Shown one piece after another: positions 1-9,263 of a stretch of DNA of 64,000 nt. Every line of letters begins with the position of its first letter. The first letter of the stretch is position 1. Origin of the DNA: an uncultured Pelagibacteraceae bacterium (GTDB lineage Bacteria; Pseudomonadota; Alphaproteobacteria; Pelagibacterales; Pelagibacteraceae); assembly GCA_902594335.1 (NCBI GenBank), contig CACJLY010000002.1:1-64000 (forward strand). Direction: 5' to 3'. The notes under the pieces are model-generated. The model was not told the origin of the DNA and searched no databases. It saw nothing but the letters and a program-made list of their open reading frames with translations. The translations under genes and the position numbers were made by a program.

Positions 1-797
1 ATTTTTTTCCCTTGTCCATCAATTTTTAGCTCACTGGAATAAGATGTTATAACACTCGTAGACTTCGATAAATCTCCAAAAAAAATAATTAAATAAATAT
101 AATAAAGTATTTTTATTCTAGTAAGGTCTTTGAATACATAAGTAATAATTTTGTTATCAAATATATTTGTTTTATTAATTTTGTAGTGTCCCGCATAATA
201 ATTGGTATTAGAACATAACACCCAGTCAGCTATATGATTTTGACCATCTATGTTAACTTTTAATTTTTGATTTTTCATTAACAAAAATTTTTGCAATCCC
301 TTATATCCAAAAATAATTTTACCTAACAGTTTTTTTAGAGAACTATTAATTGAATGGACTATCGTTGCATCCCAACCTATACCTGCCATTAAAATAAAAT
401 AATCATTATTGATTTTTACTAAATTAGTTTGTTTTAAATTGTTTGATTGTAAAATTTGAACAATTTTACTTATTTGTTTACTCATATTTAGTTCAGCTTG
501 AAGTAAATTAGCAGTTCCAGCTGGTATATAACCAATAGCAAAATTTTTTTTTGGAACAAAATTATTTTTAATAAGTTTGTTTATTGCAAATGATACTGAA
601 CCATCGCCTCCAGCAACTACAAGTCTATCTATATTTAACTTAGAAATATTTTTAAATACTGCCTCTGCTTTATCTACGCTCTCAGTTTCAAAAAAAAGAA
701 CATCATTATACTTCGAAAGTTCATCAGAAATTTTTTTTATAAATTTAGATTTTCTACCAGAAGAAGCGTTTTTGTTGTAAACAATGCAGTATTTCAT
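1..797 (-). CDS. Diacylglycerol kinase family lipid kinase, 3'-truncated by window edge
   Basis: The frame is open from ATG at 795-797 to the left edge (265 codons), so the C-terminus is missing. The N-terminus reads MKYCIVYNKNASSGRKSK, followed at about residues 70-80 by the nucleotide-binding signature VAGGDGSV and then GYIPAGTANLLQ, the pattern of the LCB5/YegS/DAGK catalytic family that phosphorylates a lipid or sphingoid-like alcohol with ATP. GGDGS in place of the common GGDGT is a conservative change. It is transcribed away from the gene at 884. The family is clear, but the lipid substrate cannot be read from the sequence. Confidence 0.85.
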   Translation of the reverse strand, partial: MKYCIVYNKNASSGRKSKFIKKISDELSKYNDVLFFETESVDKAEAVFKNISKLNIDRLVVAGGDGSVSFAINKLIKNNFVPKKNFAIGYIPAGTANLLQAELNMSKQISKIVQILQSNNLKQTNLVKINNDYFILMAGIGWDATIVHSINSSLKKLLGKIIFGYKGLQKFLLMKNQKLKVNIDGQNHIADWVLCSNTNYYAGHYKINKTNIFDNKIITYVFKDLTRIKILYYIYLIIFFGDLSKSTSVITSYSSELKIDGQGKK

Positions 798-883
798 AAT
801 AAATTTTAATATTTCCTTAACATTACTATGGCACAAAGAATTAAACGATTCTAGTGCAAATTGAATTAAAAAAAAAGGATTAA

Positions 884-1701
884 ATGAAACCTATATTAAA
901 ATACAAAAGTATATTCATTTCAGATGTGCATCTTGGTACTAAAGGTTGCCAAGCAAATAAATTGCTTGAATTTTTTAAAAATACAAGATCAGAAAAACTT
1001 TATTGCGTAGGTGATATAATAGATGTTTGGGCACTTCAAAAAAATTTTTATTGGCCACAAGATCATAATGACGTAATTCAAAAAATATTAAGAAAAGCAA
1101 GACATGGAACAGAAGTTTACTACGTTATAGGTAATCATGATGAAGTGTTTCGAAAATTTATTCCTATGCATTTTGGACAGATAAAAATGATCAATAGAGT
1201 AATTCATCAGTCTGTTTTAAATAAAAAATATTTAGTTGTTCACGGCGATGCTTGGGATGGTGTTATGAGATATGCCAAATGGTTATCGAAGTTAGGTGCA
1301 ATAGCCTATGAAATGCTTTTGAAATTAAATGTAGTGATTAACTTTTTTAGACGTCTAAGAGGTAAAGGCCAGTGGTCTTTAGCAAAGTTTCTTAAATATA
1401 AGGTAAAAAATGCAGTTAAATATATGGGAGAATACGAAAAAACAATTGCAGAATATGGAAAGAAAAAAAATTTGATGGAATAATCTGTGGCCATATTCAT
1501 CATGCCCAAAATGAAAATTATGATGGTGTTAATTATTTAAATTGTGGAGACTGGGTTGAGTCTTGTACTGCTTTAGTTGAAAACTTTGATGGAACGTTTG
1601 AAATAATTTATTGGGATAAATTAAGAGAAGAATTTTTAGATAGTCGTAATAATTCAGATAAAGAAGTAATTGAAGCTCCAGGTCTGAAAAAGGCATCATA
1701 A
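884..1701 (+). CDS. LpxH-like UDP-2,3-diacylglucosamine pyrophosphatase family metallophosphoesterase, apparent -1 frameshift
   Basis: Calcineurin-like phosphoesterase of the COG2908 type, in which LpxH removes UMP from UDP-2,3-diacylglucosamine during lipid A synthesis. The first frame (884-1483, 199 aa) has the metal motifs DVHLG, GDIID, GNHD and VHGDAWDG, then stops. The last family motif, GHIHHAQ, lies in the -1 frame just after an A8 run at 1463-1470. That frame continues to a TAA at 1699-1701 which overlaps the next ATG as TAATG. Joined, the protein is about 272 aa, the usual family size. The 199-aa product alone would lack the final metal ligands. A sequencing error, a real lesion or slippage on the A run could each explain this. 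A poly-A/GGA Shine-Dalgarno precedes the ATG. Confidence 0.8.
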
Positions 1702-2705
1702 TGAAAATATTAATTGTAACAGACGCTTATTTTCCACAAGTAAATGGTGTGGTAAGAACTTTAAATGAAACAGGAAAAAAACTTGAAGCAATGGGTCACG
1801 AAGTTGAGTATTTAAATCCCCAACTTTTCTTCACTGTACCAATGCCTAAATATAATGAAATAAGACTTTCTGTGAATATTTGGCCAAGAGTAAGCCATTT
1901 AATAAAAAAAATAAATCCTTCAGCCATACATATAGCTACCGAAGGTCCTTTAGGATTTATGGCAAGAAGATATTGTCTTAAAAATAATCTAAAGTTTACC
2001 ACAAGTTTTCACACAAGATTTGATAAATATATGAAATTATATTTACCTTGGGTTCCTGAAAAATTATCACAGAAATTCCTAAGCAACTTTCATAACAAAG
2101 CAGAAAAAATTTTGGTTACAACCGAATCTATGAAAAAAGAACTAATTCAAATTGGAGTAGATGAAAGTAAAATGGTTGTTTGGACTAGAGGTGCTGATCA
2201 TGGATCGTTTAAAAATCCAAAAAAAATCAATTTAGAATATAAAAGGCCTATATGGATATATGTAGGTCGAGTAGCTATTGAAAAAAATATTCGTGCTTTT
2301 TTAAATCTAAAATTAGAAGGAACAAAACTTCTTGTTGGTAAAGGACCAGATATTGAAAAGTTAAAAAAAGAATTTCCAGATGCTCACTTCTTAGGTGAAA
2401 AAACTAACGGTGAATTAGCTTCATATTTTACATCATCTGATGTTTTTGTCTTTCCAAGCAAAACAGATACGTTTGCAATTGTAATATGTGAATCCCTTAG
2501 TTGTGGTACACCAGTTGCAGCATTTCCAGTTCCTGGTCCTAAAGATATTTTCAAAGATAGTGAAATTAATTGTTTAGATGAGGATTTAGAAAAATCTGCA
2601 ATGAAAGCTCTAAAAATTGAAAGAGAAAAGTGCCTAGAATACTCTAAAAACTTTACTTGGGATAAAACCGCAGAAATTTTTATTAATAATATCTCCCCTA
2701 ATTAA
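1701..2705 (+). CDS. GT4-family glycosyltransferase
   Basis: Retaining GT-B glycosyltransferase of family 4, 334 aa. The N-terminal half has the acceptor-side pattern DAYFPQVNGVVRT and HIATEGPLGF. The C-terminal half has YVGRVAIEKN and the nucleotide-sugar loop FPSKTDTFAIVICESLSCGTPV, with the conserved E-x7-E spacing. It resembles the GDP-mannose-dependent alpha-mannosyltransferase branch (MgtA-like), which adds a sugar to a lipid or glycan at the cytoplasmic face of the membrane. It overlaps the phosphoesterase stop by one base (TAATG), so the two are probably co-transcribed, consistent with an envelope lipid role. The donor and acceptor are inferred only from family resemblance. Confidence 0.85.
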   Translation: MKILIVTDAYFPQVNGVVRTLNETGKKLEAMGHEVEYLNPQLFFTVPMPKYNEIRLSVNIWPRVSHLIKKINPSAIHIATEGPLGFMARRYCLKNNLKFTTSFHTRFDKYMKLYLPWVPEKLSQKFLSNFHNKAEKILVTTESMKKELIQIGVDESKMVVWTRGADHGSFKNPKKINLEYKRPIWIYVGRVAIEKNIRAFLNLKLEGTKLLVGKGPDIEKLKKEFPDAHFLGEKTNGELASYFTSSDVFVFPSKTDTFAIVICESLSCGTPVAAFPVPGPKDIFKDSEINCLDEDLEKSAMKALKIEREKCLEYSKNFTWDKTAEIFINNISPN

Positions 2706-2727
2706 GTAACTAAAATTTAAATAATTG

Positions 2728-2747
2728 CATATTAAATTTTTAATATG
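2728..2747. repeat. Perfect inverted repeat upstream of phoR
   Basis: CATATTAAA and TTTAATATG are perfect 9-bp arms separated by TT, in the 71-bp gap between the glycosyltransferase and phoR. It could be an operator for phoR or a weak transcript end for the upstream gene. The low GC makes either role uncertain. Confidence 0.35.
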
Positions 2748-2776
2748 TTAATTATATACTTAACTTTTAGAACATC

Positions 2777-3931
2777 ATGATTGGCCTCTTCGAAATAATA
2801 TTAATCTGTGTAATTATATTTCTACTAATAATTATTTATTCAAACAGAAACAAAAAAAATACTGATGATAAAATTATTATCTCAAAGTATGAAAAGGATG
2901 ATAGCAAAACATTTATAATAGATGAATTAGAGGATCAATTTATAGCATTAGATAAATTAAATATTATAAAATATGCCAATCCAAGTGCCGAAAAAAGATT
3001 TGGTAAAAATATTTTAAATACACATCTCGGCACAATTTTAAGAAATCCTAATCTAGATGAAAAAATCAGAGAAGTTAAGTCTTCAAAAAAAACCAGTAAT
3101 TTAGATTTAGAAATAAATTTGCCTTCATATCAGTATTACAGAATTTATGTGATTCCTGGACCAACTGTAATTTTTACAGAAAAAGACTCTGTTGTTTTAT
3201 TTTTAAAAGATCTTACTGAAATTTCAAAAACACAAAAATTTAGAACTGACTTTGTTGCTAATGTTAGCCATGAGTTAAAAACTCCTCTTGTTTCAATTAA
3301 AGGCGCTATAGAGACAATAGAGGGCCCTGCTAAAGATGACGAAATAGCAAAGATAAAGTTTCTTAAAATAATCTCTTCACAAAGCAAAAGAATGGAAAAT
3401 TTAATAAGTGATCTATTAATATTAAGCAGAATTGAACTCCAGGAACATATAAGACCTGATAAGTTAGTTAATTTGAAGAATGTATTCACAAAAGTAAAAG
3501 ATATTCATTTTACTAGCTTAAAAGATAAAAATATTAATCTTGAAATGAATTTAGATAATGTAAGTGATGTTATTGGTGATGAAGATAAATTAATAACAGT
3601 TTTTTCTAATTTATTAGACAATGCTATTAAATACTCAAAAGAAAAATCAACTATAAATATATTAGCTTCTCCAAGCAAAGGGAAACTCATAACAAAAGGA
3701 ATTAAAATATCTGTATCTGATCAAGGTATTGGAATTCCTGAGGATCAAATTAACAGGGTAACTGAAAGATTTTATAGAGTAGATGTTGAAGAGAGCAGGA
3801 AAGTTGGTGGAACAGGTTTAGGTCTTGCAATTGTCAAACATATAATTTCTCAACATAGAGGTGATTACGAAATAAAAAATCTTAATGGTAAAGGAACCGA
3901 AATTAACATTCATTTACCTAGTGAAATATAA
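2777..3931 (+). CDS. phoR: Phosphate regulon sensor histidine kinase PhoR
   Basis: Membrane sensor kinase of 384 aa that phosphorylates PhoB when phosphate is scarce and works with PhoU and the Pst transporter. One N-terminal membrane segment (about 3-21) is followed by a PAS-like region (about 45-150), then a HisKA dimerisation helix with FVANVSHELKTPL, in which His165 is the phosphoacceptor. The HATPase_c domain shows NLLDNAIKY (N box), DQGIGIP (G1) and GTGLGLAIVKH (G2). Position just before pstS, with phoB at the far end of the same cluster, is typical of alphaproteobacterial Pho loci and supports PhoR over another kinase. Confidence 0.93.
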   Translation: MIGLFEIILICVIIFLLIIIYSNRNKKNTDDKIIISKYEKDDSKTFIIDELEDQFIALDKLNIIKYANPSAEKRFGKNILNTHLGTILRNPNLDEKIREVKSSKKTSNLDLEINLPSYQYYRIYVIPGPTVIFTEKDSVVLFLKDLTEISKTQKFRTDFVANVSHELKTPLVSIKGAIETIEGPAKDDEIAKIKFLKIISSQSKRMENLISDLLILSRIELQEHIRPDKLVNLKNVFTKVKDIHFTSLKDKNINLEMNLDNVSDVIGDEDKLITVFSNLLDNAIKYSKEKSTINILASPSKGKLITKGIKISVSDQGIGIPEDQINRVTERFYRVDVEESRKVGGTGLGLAIVKHIISQHRGDYEIKNLNGKGTEINIHLPSEI

Positions 3932-4005
3932 ACTCTATATAATTTAATAATTTTCACAATATAATTTAATTTGTAAATAACGGATTTTTTCAATAAAGTC
4001 GTTAA

Positions 4006-4638
4006 ATGAAAAAAATAATAATAAATTTTTTTATTTTTTCTTTCTTATTCATTAATTTTATATCAAATTCTTACTCTGAAGACTCTAATAAAAAAGACAT
4101 TACAACACTTTTAAGAAACCAACAACTTACTGTATTTGATATTGGTATTTTTAGAATGAAAAATGACTTAGAAAATACCAAAAGCACTGTCAATAAACAT
4201 TTTCCATCTGACAAAGTAAATGTTGATAATATCTATACCGAGGTTTTAACTTCATTCTGGAGAGATACAATTGATTTGATTGTATCAATCCCAATGAACA
4301 AAAACTTAAAAAAAGAAAATTATATGTCTGACATGCATAGATGTAAAAATATTTTCTTTTCTGTAAGAGATCATTTGTTAAGAAAACAAAATGAGAGTAA
4401 TTATAATTTTAATAGAGCCTCAAGTTATATAATTACTACTTTTTCTACCCCCACAAGTTGGCCTTCATGGAAATATGATCAAAAACAAGTAAAAGACCTT
4501 ATATCAATGATACAACTAGAAGTTACTTTAAGACCAACAAAGAGCTTAGCACTAAGTGAAAATGTTAGCCCAATTCGTTGTAGAGGAGATTTAGCTGCAG
4601 ATAACGATAACTTAATCATCTCTAAAAAATACAACTAA
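4006..4638 (+). CDS. Secreted hypothetical protein in the Pho locus
   Basis: Function not recognised. The 210-aa product has a clear Sec signal peptide (Lys-rich start, Ile/Phe-rich core, likely cleavage near residue 24 after SNSYS), so it should be periplasmic. The mature part is hydrophilic, without membrane segments or an obvious catalytic motif; two cysteines (in the MHRCK and PIRCR stretches) could pair. It lies between phoR and the Pho-box promoter of pstS, 108 bp before the pstS start, in the same direction. Context suggests a role in phosphate sensing or a simple phoR-linked passenger; neither is shown. Confidence 0.75.
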   Translation: MKKIIINFFIFSFLFINFISNSYSEDSNKKDITTLLRNQQLTVFDIGIFRMKNDLENTKSTVNKHFPSDKVNVDNIYTEVLTSFWRDTIDLIVSIPMNKNLKKENYMSDMHRCKNIFFSVRDHLLRKQNESNYNFNRASSYIITTFSTPTSWPSWKYDQKQVKDLISMIQLEVTLRPTKSLALSENVSPIRCRGDLAADNDNLIISKKYN

Positions 4639-4648
4639 AAAGTTACCT

Positions 4649-4677
4649 ATTTAACAAAACTGTAACAAATTTGTAAT
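4649..4677 (+). promoter_or_regulatory. Pho box upstream of pstS
   Basis: CTGTAAC (4660-4666) and TTGTAAT (4671-4677) are 7-bp units separated by AAAT. A third, weaker unit ATTTAAC sits at 4649-4655, so all three keep the 11-bp phase of PhoB half-sites (CTGTCAT type). The site ends 69 bp before the pstS ATG and points toward it. This is the best Pho box in the window and implies PhoB activation of pstS. Confidence 0.8.
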
Positions 4678-4746
4678 ACTAGAGTCCTCAACAAAATTTA
4701 TTAAGCGAGTCGTTAATTAACTTTAATTCACGAAAGGATATTAAAA

Positions 4747-5781
4747 ATGAAAAAACTAACTATAATCTTTGCTTCAATAGTTGCCATTTCTGTTGCCACT
4801 ATTGCTCAAGCAAGAGATCAAATCAAAATAGTTGGATCATCTACTGTATTCCCTTACGCAACAATAGTTGCTGAAAGATTCGGGCAAACTGGATTTAAAA
4901 CACCAGTAATCGAGTCAACTGGTACAGGTGGTGGTGCAAAATTATTTTGTGCAGGTGTAGGAGAAGCTCACCCTGATATAACAAATGCATCAAGAGCAAT
5001 GAAAGATAAAGAAAAAGCTCTTTGCAAAAAAAATGGTGTTAATGACATTGTTGAAGTTATTATCGGTAACGATGGTATTACTTTAGCATACAGTGTTGAT
5101 GCTGAACCAGTAAACTTCACTAAAGAACATCTTTGGAAAGCTTTAGCAAAACACTCAGTTGTTGATGGTAAATTAGTAGACAACATATACAAAACATGGG
5201 ATCAAATAGACCCAAGTTTACCAAAACAAAAGATTTCAGTTATGATTCCCCCAGGAACATCCGGAACAAGAGATGCTTGGAATTCGTTAGTAATGAAAAA
5301 AGGTATGCCTAAAGATGCTAAAGCATTATACAAAGCAGGTTTCGAAGCTGGAAATAAAAAATATAAAAAACCACAAAAACTTTACAGAGAAGATGGTGCT
5401 GCAATTGAAGTTGGAGAGAATGATAGTTTAATTATTCAAAAATTATCTGAAGACAAAGAAATGTTTGGTTTCTTTGGATTTAGTTACTTCTTAGCTGCAA
5501 GGGATAAATTGCAAGCTGCAAGTATAGAAGGTGGTCAACCATCACTAGAATCTATCCAAGACTATAGTTATGCTGTTGCTAGACCATTATTCTTTTACGT
5601 AAAAAAAGCTCATGTTGGTGTAATTCCAGGATTACATGAATTTGTAAAAGAATTCACTACAACTAAAGCTATTGGTAAAAGAGGTTACTTAGCGGAAATA
5701 GGACTTGTTCCACTTGATGCTGCAACTTACAGAACAGTTAGAGATAATTCGAAATCTCTTACTGCAATGTCAATGGAATAA
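4747..5781 (+). CDS. pstS: Phosphate ABC transporter substrate-binding protein PstS
   Basis: Periplasmic phosphate-binding protein, 344 aa, that delivers phosphate to PstCA. A signal peptide ending in IAQA (about residues 1-22) precedes QIKIVGSSTVFPYA, the typical PstS/SphX N-terminus. The phosphate-contacting stretches ESTGTGGGAKLFCAG, ITNASRAM and PPGTSGTRDAW are present. AAAGGA-type Shine-Dalgarno sequence lies 8 bases before the ATG. A Pho-box promoter precedes it and a strong hairpin with a T-tract follows, so pstS is probably made in excess over the permease. Codon choice is regular and unbroken. Confidence 0.96.
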   Translation: MKKLTIIFASIVAISVATIAQARDQIKIVGSSTVFPYATIVAERFGQTGFKTPVIESTGTGGGAKLFCAGVGEAHPDITNASRAMKDKEKALCKKNGVNDIVEVIIGNDGITLAYSVDAEPVNFTKEHLWKALAKHSVVDGKLVDNIYKTWDQIDPSLPKQKISVMIPPGTSGTRDAWNSLVMKKGMPKDAKALYKAGFEAGNKKYKKPQKLYREDGAAIEVGENDSLIIQKLSEDKEMFGFFGFSYFLAARDKLQAASIEGGQPSLESIQDYSYAVARPLFFYVKKAHVGVIPGLHEFVKEFTTTKAIGKRGYLAEIGLVPLDAATYRTVRDNSKSLTAMSME

Positions 5782-5803
5782 TATAATATTTGTTAACAAA
5801 CTC

Positions 5804-5836
5804 AAAAGGGGCCCTATTAATTGGGCCCTTTTTTTT
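5804..5836 (+). terminator. Intra-operon terminator/attenuator between pstS and pstC
   Basis: AAAAGGG(G)CCC, an 8-base loop, then GGGCCCTTTT running into eight T residues. The stem has one bulged G and is strikingly GC-rich for this genome. It lies 22 bp after the pstS stop and ends 24 bp before the pstC start, so partial read-through would give high pstS and lower pstCAB. Confidence 0.85.
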
Positions 5837-5860
5837 GTATAAATCTAAAGGAGCCAATAA

Positions 5861-7243
5861 TTGAATTCAGTAATATTTTTAACAATCGTTCTTTTAGCTT
5901 TATCCAGTTACTTTTTTGGAAGAAAAAAAGCTATTTTAATTCAATCTAACAAACGGTTAACAGCTCTTCCAAAATTTTATGGATACTATCTTGCTATATG
6001 GTGTGGCGCACCTGCTTTTCTTTTGTATGCTTTATGGTCGATATTTGAACCTAGCATAGTAAGATTTTTTATACTTAGTGATTATTCTTCGCAAGGACTT
6101 CTAGAAGGAGAGTTGAATTTATTTTATGAAAAAGTAAAATCACTTTCTCGAAACCAGTATTCAGGAGAACTTACTGCAGAGTTACAAAGATCAGCAGAAA
6201 AATATTTAAACTTTAGAGACATAGCAAAGTGGTCTAAGGTCGTTATAGTCTTATCATTACTAATTGCATCAACAGGTTATGCGTATACAAAGATTTCAAA
6301 AAACACTAAAACAAGAGAACCAGTTGAAATATTTCTTAAAGGAGTATTTTTTTTATCATCACTGGCAGCGATATTAACAACCATTGGTATTATTTTTTCC
6401 CTTCTGTTTCAAACAATAGAATTTTTTCAAGTTATCCCACTATTTGATTTTGTATTTGGAATGCACTGGTATCCTGCAAAAGCTTTTGTTCGAGATGCAA
6501 GTGAAGCACTTGATCCATCAATGTATAGTGATACTTTTGGTGCGGTTCCGATATTTGCGGGCACCTTTTTTATAGCTTTGATTGCTATGTGTGTTGCAAT
6601 ACCAATTGGTTTGTTAAGTGGTATTTATATGGCGGAATATGCGAGCAAACGTTTAAGACAATATGCCAAACCTGTCATTGAAATTTTAGCAGGAATTCCA
6701 ACTGTTGTTTATGGTTTTTTTGCTGCTTTAACAGTTGGACCTTTTTTAAAAGACCTTGGATTATCATTAGGACTAGAGGTGTCAGCAGAAAGCGCACTGG
6801 CAGCCGGTGGTGTTATGGGAATTATGATTATTCCATTTATATCAAGCTTAAGTGACGACGTAATTACAAGTGTTCCTCAAAATCTTAGAGATGGTAGCTA
6901 TGCCATGGGAGCAACAAAATCTGAGACAATAAAAAGAGTAATTTTTCCAGCTGCTTTACCTGGAATTGTTGGATCTATTTTATTAGGTGTTTCTAGAGCT
7001 ATTGGTGAAACAATGATTGTTGTAATGGCATCAGGGTTGGCAGCAAACCTAACTCTTAATCCATTAGAGTCCACTTCAACAATAACTGCTCAAATTGTTG
7101 TTATCTTGATTGGTGATCAACAATTTGGGGATCCGAAAACCCAAGCAGCTTTTGCATTGGGATTAAGTTTATTTATAGTTACTTTAGTTTTAAATATTGT
7201 TGCCTTGTCTGTTGTGAAAAAATATAGAGAGAAATATGAATAA
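5861..7243 (+). CDS. pstC: Phosphate ABC transporter permease PstC
   Basis: Inner-membrane half of the Pst channel, 460 aa. It begins with TTG at 5861, chosen because AAAGGAG at 5847-5853 stands 7 bases upstream and the N-terminal membrane segment follows at once. The N-terminal third (extra helices and a loop of about 60 residues) is the extension usual in alphaproteobacterial PstC. The C-terminal BPD_transp domain carries the ATPase-coupling loop around DGSYAMGATKSETIKRV. Its 3' end overlaps pstA by 8 bp, indicating translational coupling. Confidence 0.95.
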   Translation: MNSVIFLTIVLLALSSYFFGRKKAILIQSNKRLTALPKFYGYYLAIWCGAPAFLLYALWSIFEPSIVRFFILSDYSSQGLLEGELNLFYEKVKSLSRNQYSGELTAELQRSAEKYLNFRDIAKWSKVVIVLSLLIASTGYAYTKISKNTKTREPVEIFLKGVFFLSSLAAILTTIGIIFSLLFQTIEFFQVIPLFDFVFGMHWYPAKAFVRDASEALDPSMYSDTFGAVPIFAGTFFIALIAMCVAIPIGLLSGIYMAEYASKRLRQYAKPVIEILAGIPTVVYGFFAALTVGPFLKDLGLSLGLEVSAESALAAGGVMGIMIIPFISSLSDDVITSVPQNLRDGSYAMGATKSETIKRVIFPAALPGIVGSILLGVSRAIGETMIVVMASGLAANLTLNPLESTSTITAQIVVILIGDQQFGDPKTQAAFALGLSLFIVTLVLNIVALSVVKKYREKYE

Positions 7244-8504
7244 AGAAGAACGTTTAATTAAAAGATACAAAGCTGAAAAAAGATTTCAATTTTACGGTAA
7301 AGCTGCAATATTTATGGCTTTATTATTTCTAGTGGTATTTCTAACAAAGATATTTTCTACTGGTTACACAGCATTTCAAAAAACATGGTTGGTAATACCA
7401 GTCAATTATAATGCAGATTTATTATATTTGGATCCAGATAAAAAACCAACAACCGAAGATATTAATGATGCAGACTTTTATGAGTTTGGGATAGAAACAT
7501 TTATCTCTCTCGATCCAGACGCAAGTGAGGATCAAATTATGGAATTAAAAAAAATGTTTGCATTTACTTTTGAGAGAGAATTAAAATATTATCTTCTAGA
7601 CAATCCTGATAGCTTTGGAAAAACAGTTGATGTAAAATTAACAGCCTCTGACGACTTAGATCAAGTATTTAAAGGAAATTATCCAAGAGATATACCTGAA
7701 AATAGAAGAAGAGCATCTGATTATCAATTAAAAATTTTTGATAAATTAGATGAAGATGGAAGAGTTATAAGTGAATTTAATGCCAGTTTTTTTACAAATG
7801 CTGATTCTAGAGAAGCTGAGTTAGCGGGAATAGCAAGCTCATTTATGGGTTCATTATTTTCCATACTTGTCTGTCTGTCAATTGCCTTTCCTGTTGCCTT
7901 ACTAGCTGCAGTTTATCTAGAAGAATTTGCACCAAAAAATAGATTTACAGATTTTATTGAAGTAAATATCAATAATCTAGCAGCAGTTCCTTCAATTGTT
8001 TTTGGATTATTAGGATTAGGTGTTTTATTGGCTGTATTTGGTTTACCTAGATCAACACCCTTAGTTGGAGGTATAACCCTTTCATTAATGACGCTTCCAA
8101 CAATTATAATAGCAGCCAGAGCATCATTGAAGGCTGTTCCACCCAGTATAAGAGAAGCAGCTTTAGCAATGGGAGCTAGCAAAATGCAAACGACGGTGCA
8201 TCATACCATGCCTTTGGCTTTACCTGGAACTTTATCAGGTACTATAATTGGCTTAGCCCAAGCATTAGGTGAAACAGCGCCTTTAATATTAATTGGAATG
8301 GTTGCTTTTGTTAACACAATACCAGGAACCCCTATGGATCCAGCTGCTAGCTTGCCTGTTCAAATCTATATATGGGCGGAGAGTGCCGAAAGAGGATTTG
8401 TAGAAAAAGTGTCTGCTTGCATAATGGTATTGTTATTTTTCCTAATTTTTATGAATTTAGGAGCACAATTAATTAGACATAAATTTGAAAAGAAATGGAA
8501 CTAA
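7236..8504 (+). CDS. pstA: Phosphate ABC transporter permease PstA
   Basis: Second Pst permease subunit, 422 aa, which pairs with PstC. After a first membrane helix (about 23-45) comes a long soluble, probably periplasmic segment of about 150 residues, then the BPD_transp core with the coupling motif REAALAMGASKMQTTVHHT and GLAQALGETAPLILIG. This length, above the roughly 290 aa of E. coli PstA, is normal for alphaproteobacteria. It starts inside pstC and is followed after 3 bp by pstB. Confidence 0.95.
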   Translation: MNKEERLIKRYKAEKRFQFYGKAAIFMALLFLVVFLTKIFSTGYTAFQKTWLVIPVNYNADLLYLDPDKKPTTEDINDADFYEFGIETFISLDPDASEDQIMELKKMFAFTFERELKYYLLDNPDSFGKTVDVKLTASDDLDQVFKGNYPRDIPENRRRASDYQLKIFDKLDEDGRVISEFNASFFTNADSREAELAGIASSFMGSLFSILVCLSIAFPVALLAAVYLEEFAPKNRFTDFIEVNINNLAAVPSIVFGLLGLGVLLAVFGLPRSTPLVGGITLSLMTLPTIIIAARASLKAVPPSIREAALAMGASKMQTTVHHTMPLALPGTLSGTIIGLAQALGETAPLILIGMVAFVNTIPGTPMDPAASLPVQIYIWAESAERGFVEKVSACIMVLLFFLIFMNLGAQLIRHKFEKKWN

Positions 8505-8507
8505 AAT

Positions 8508-9263
8508 ATGAATAAAATAGAAGCAAAAAATGTTGATGTCTATTATGGAGCGAAACAAGCTTTATTTGATATCAACATGGATATCGAAGCAAATAAAGTA
8601 ACTGCTCTTATTGGACCTTCTGGTTGTGGTAAATCAACATTCTTAAGATGTTTAAATAGAATGAATGATGTGATCGATATTTGTAAAGTCAGTGGTGTCG
8701 TAAAAATTAATGACTATGACATAAATCAAAAAGATACAGATGTTGTAAGGCTTAGAGAAAAAGTTGGAATGATTTTTCAAAAACCAAATCCTTTTCCAAA
8801 AACCATTTATGAGAATATTTCTTATGGACCTGAGATACATGGGATAGCTCAATCTAAAAGTGAAATGGATAATATTGTTGAAGAGAGTTTGAGAAAAGCA
8901 GCACTTTGGGAAGAGGTAAAAGACAGAATTCACGAACCAGGTACTGGTTTATCAGGTGGACAACAACAAAGACTTTGTATTGCAAGAACAATATCAATTA
9001 AGCCAGAGGTAATACTCATGGATGAGCCATGTTCAGCTCTTGATCCCATTGCGACAGCACAAATAGAGGAGTTAATTGATGAATTAAGAAAGGAACATAC
9101 TATAATAATTGTTACTCACTCAATGTCCCAAGCTGCCAGAGTCTCTCAAAATACTGGTTTTTTTCACCTTGGCAAATTGATTGAAGTGGGTTCTACTGAT
9201 AAGATATTCAAGAATCCGACTCAACAACAAACGCAGGATTACATAACAGGAAGGTTTGGATAA
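8508..9263 (+). CDS. pstB: Phosphate ABC transporter ATP-binding protein PstB
   Basis: Cytoplasmic ATPase of the Pst system, 251 aa, close to the family norm. Walker A is GPSGCGKST, the Q-loop is in [10 protein letters not shown] (a PstB hallmark), the signature is LSGGQQQR, Walker B is [13 protein letters not shown] and the H-loop is IVTHS. It hydrolyses ATP to drive phosphate import and links transport state to PhoU/PhoR signalling. It overlaps phoU by one base (TAATG). Confidence 0.97.
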   Translation: MNKIEAKNVDVYYGAKQALFDINMDIEANKVTALIGPSGCGKSTFLRCLNRMNDVIDICKVSGVVKINDYDINQKDTDVVRLREKVGMIFQKPNPFPKTIYENISYGPEIHGIAQSKSEMDNIVEESLRKAALWEEVKDRIHEPGTGLSGGQQQRLCIARTISIKPEVILMDEPCSALDPIATAQIEELIDELRKEHTIIIVTHSMSQAARVSQNTGFFHLGKLIEVGSTDKIFKNPTQQQTQDYITGRFG

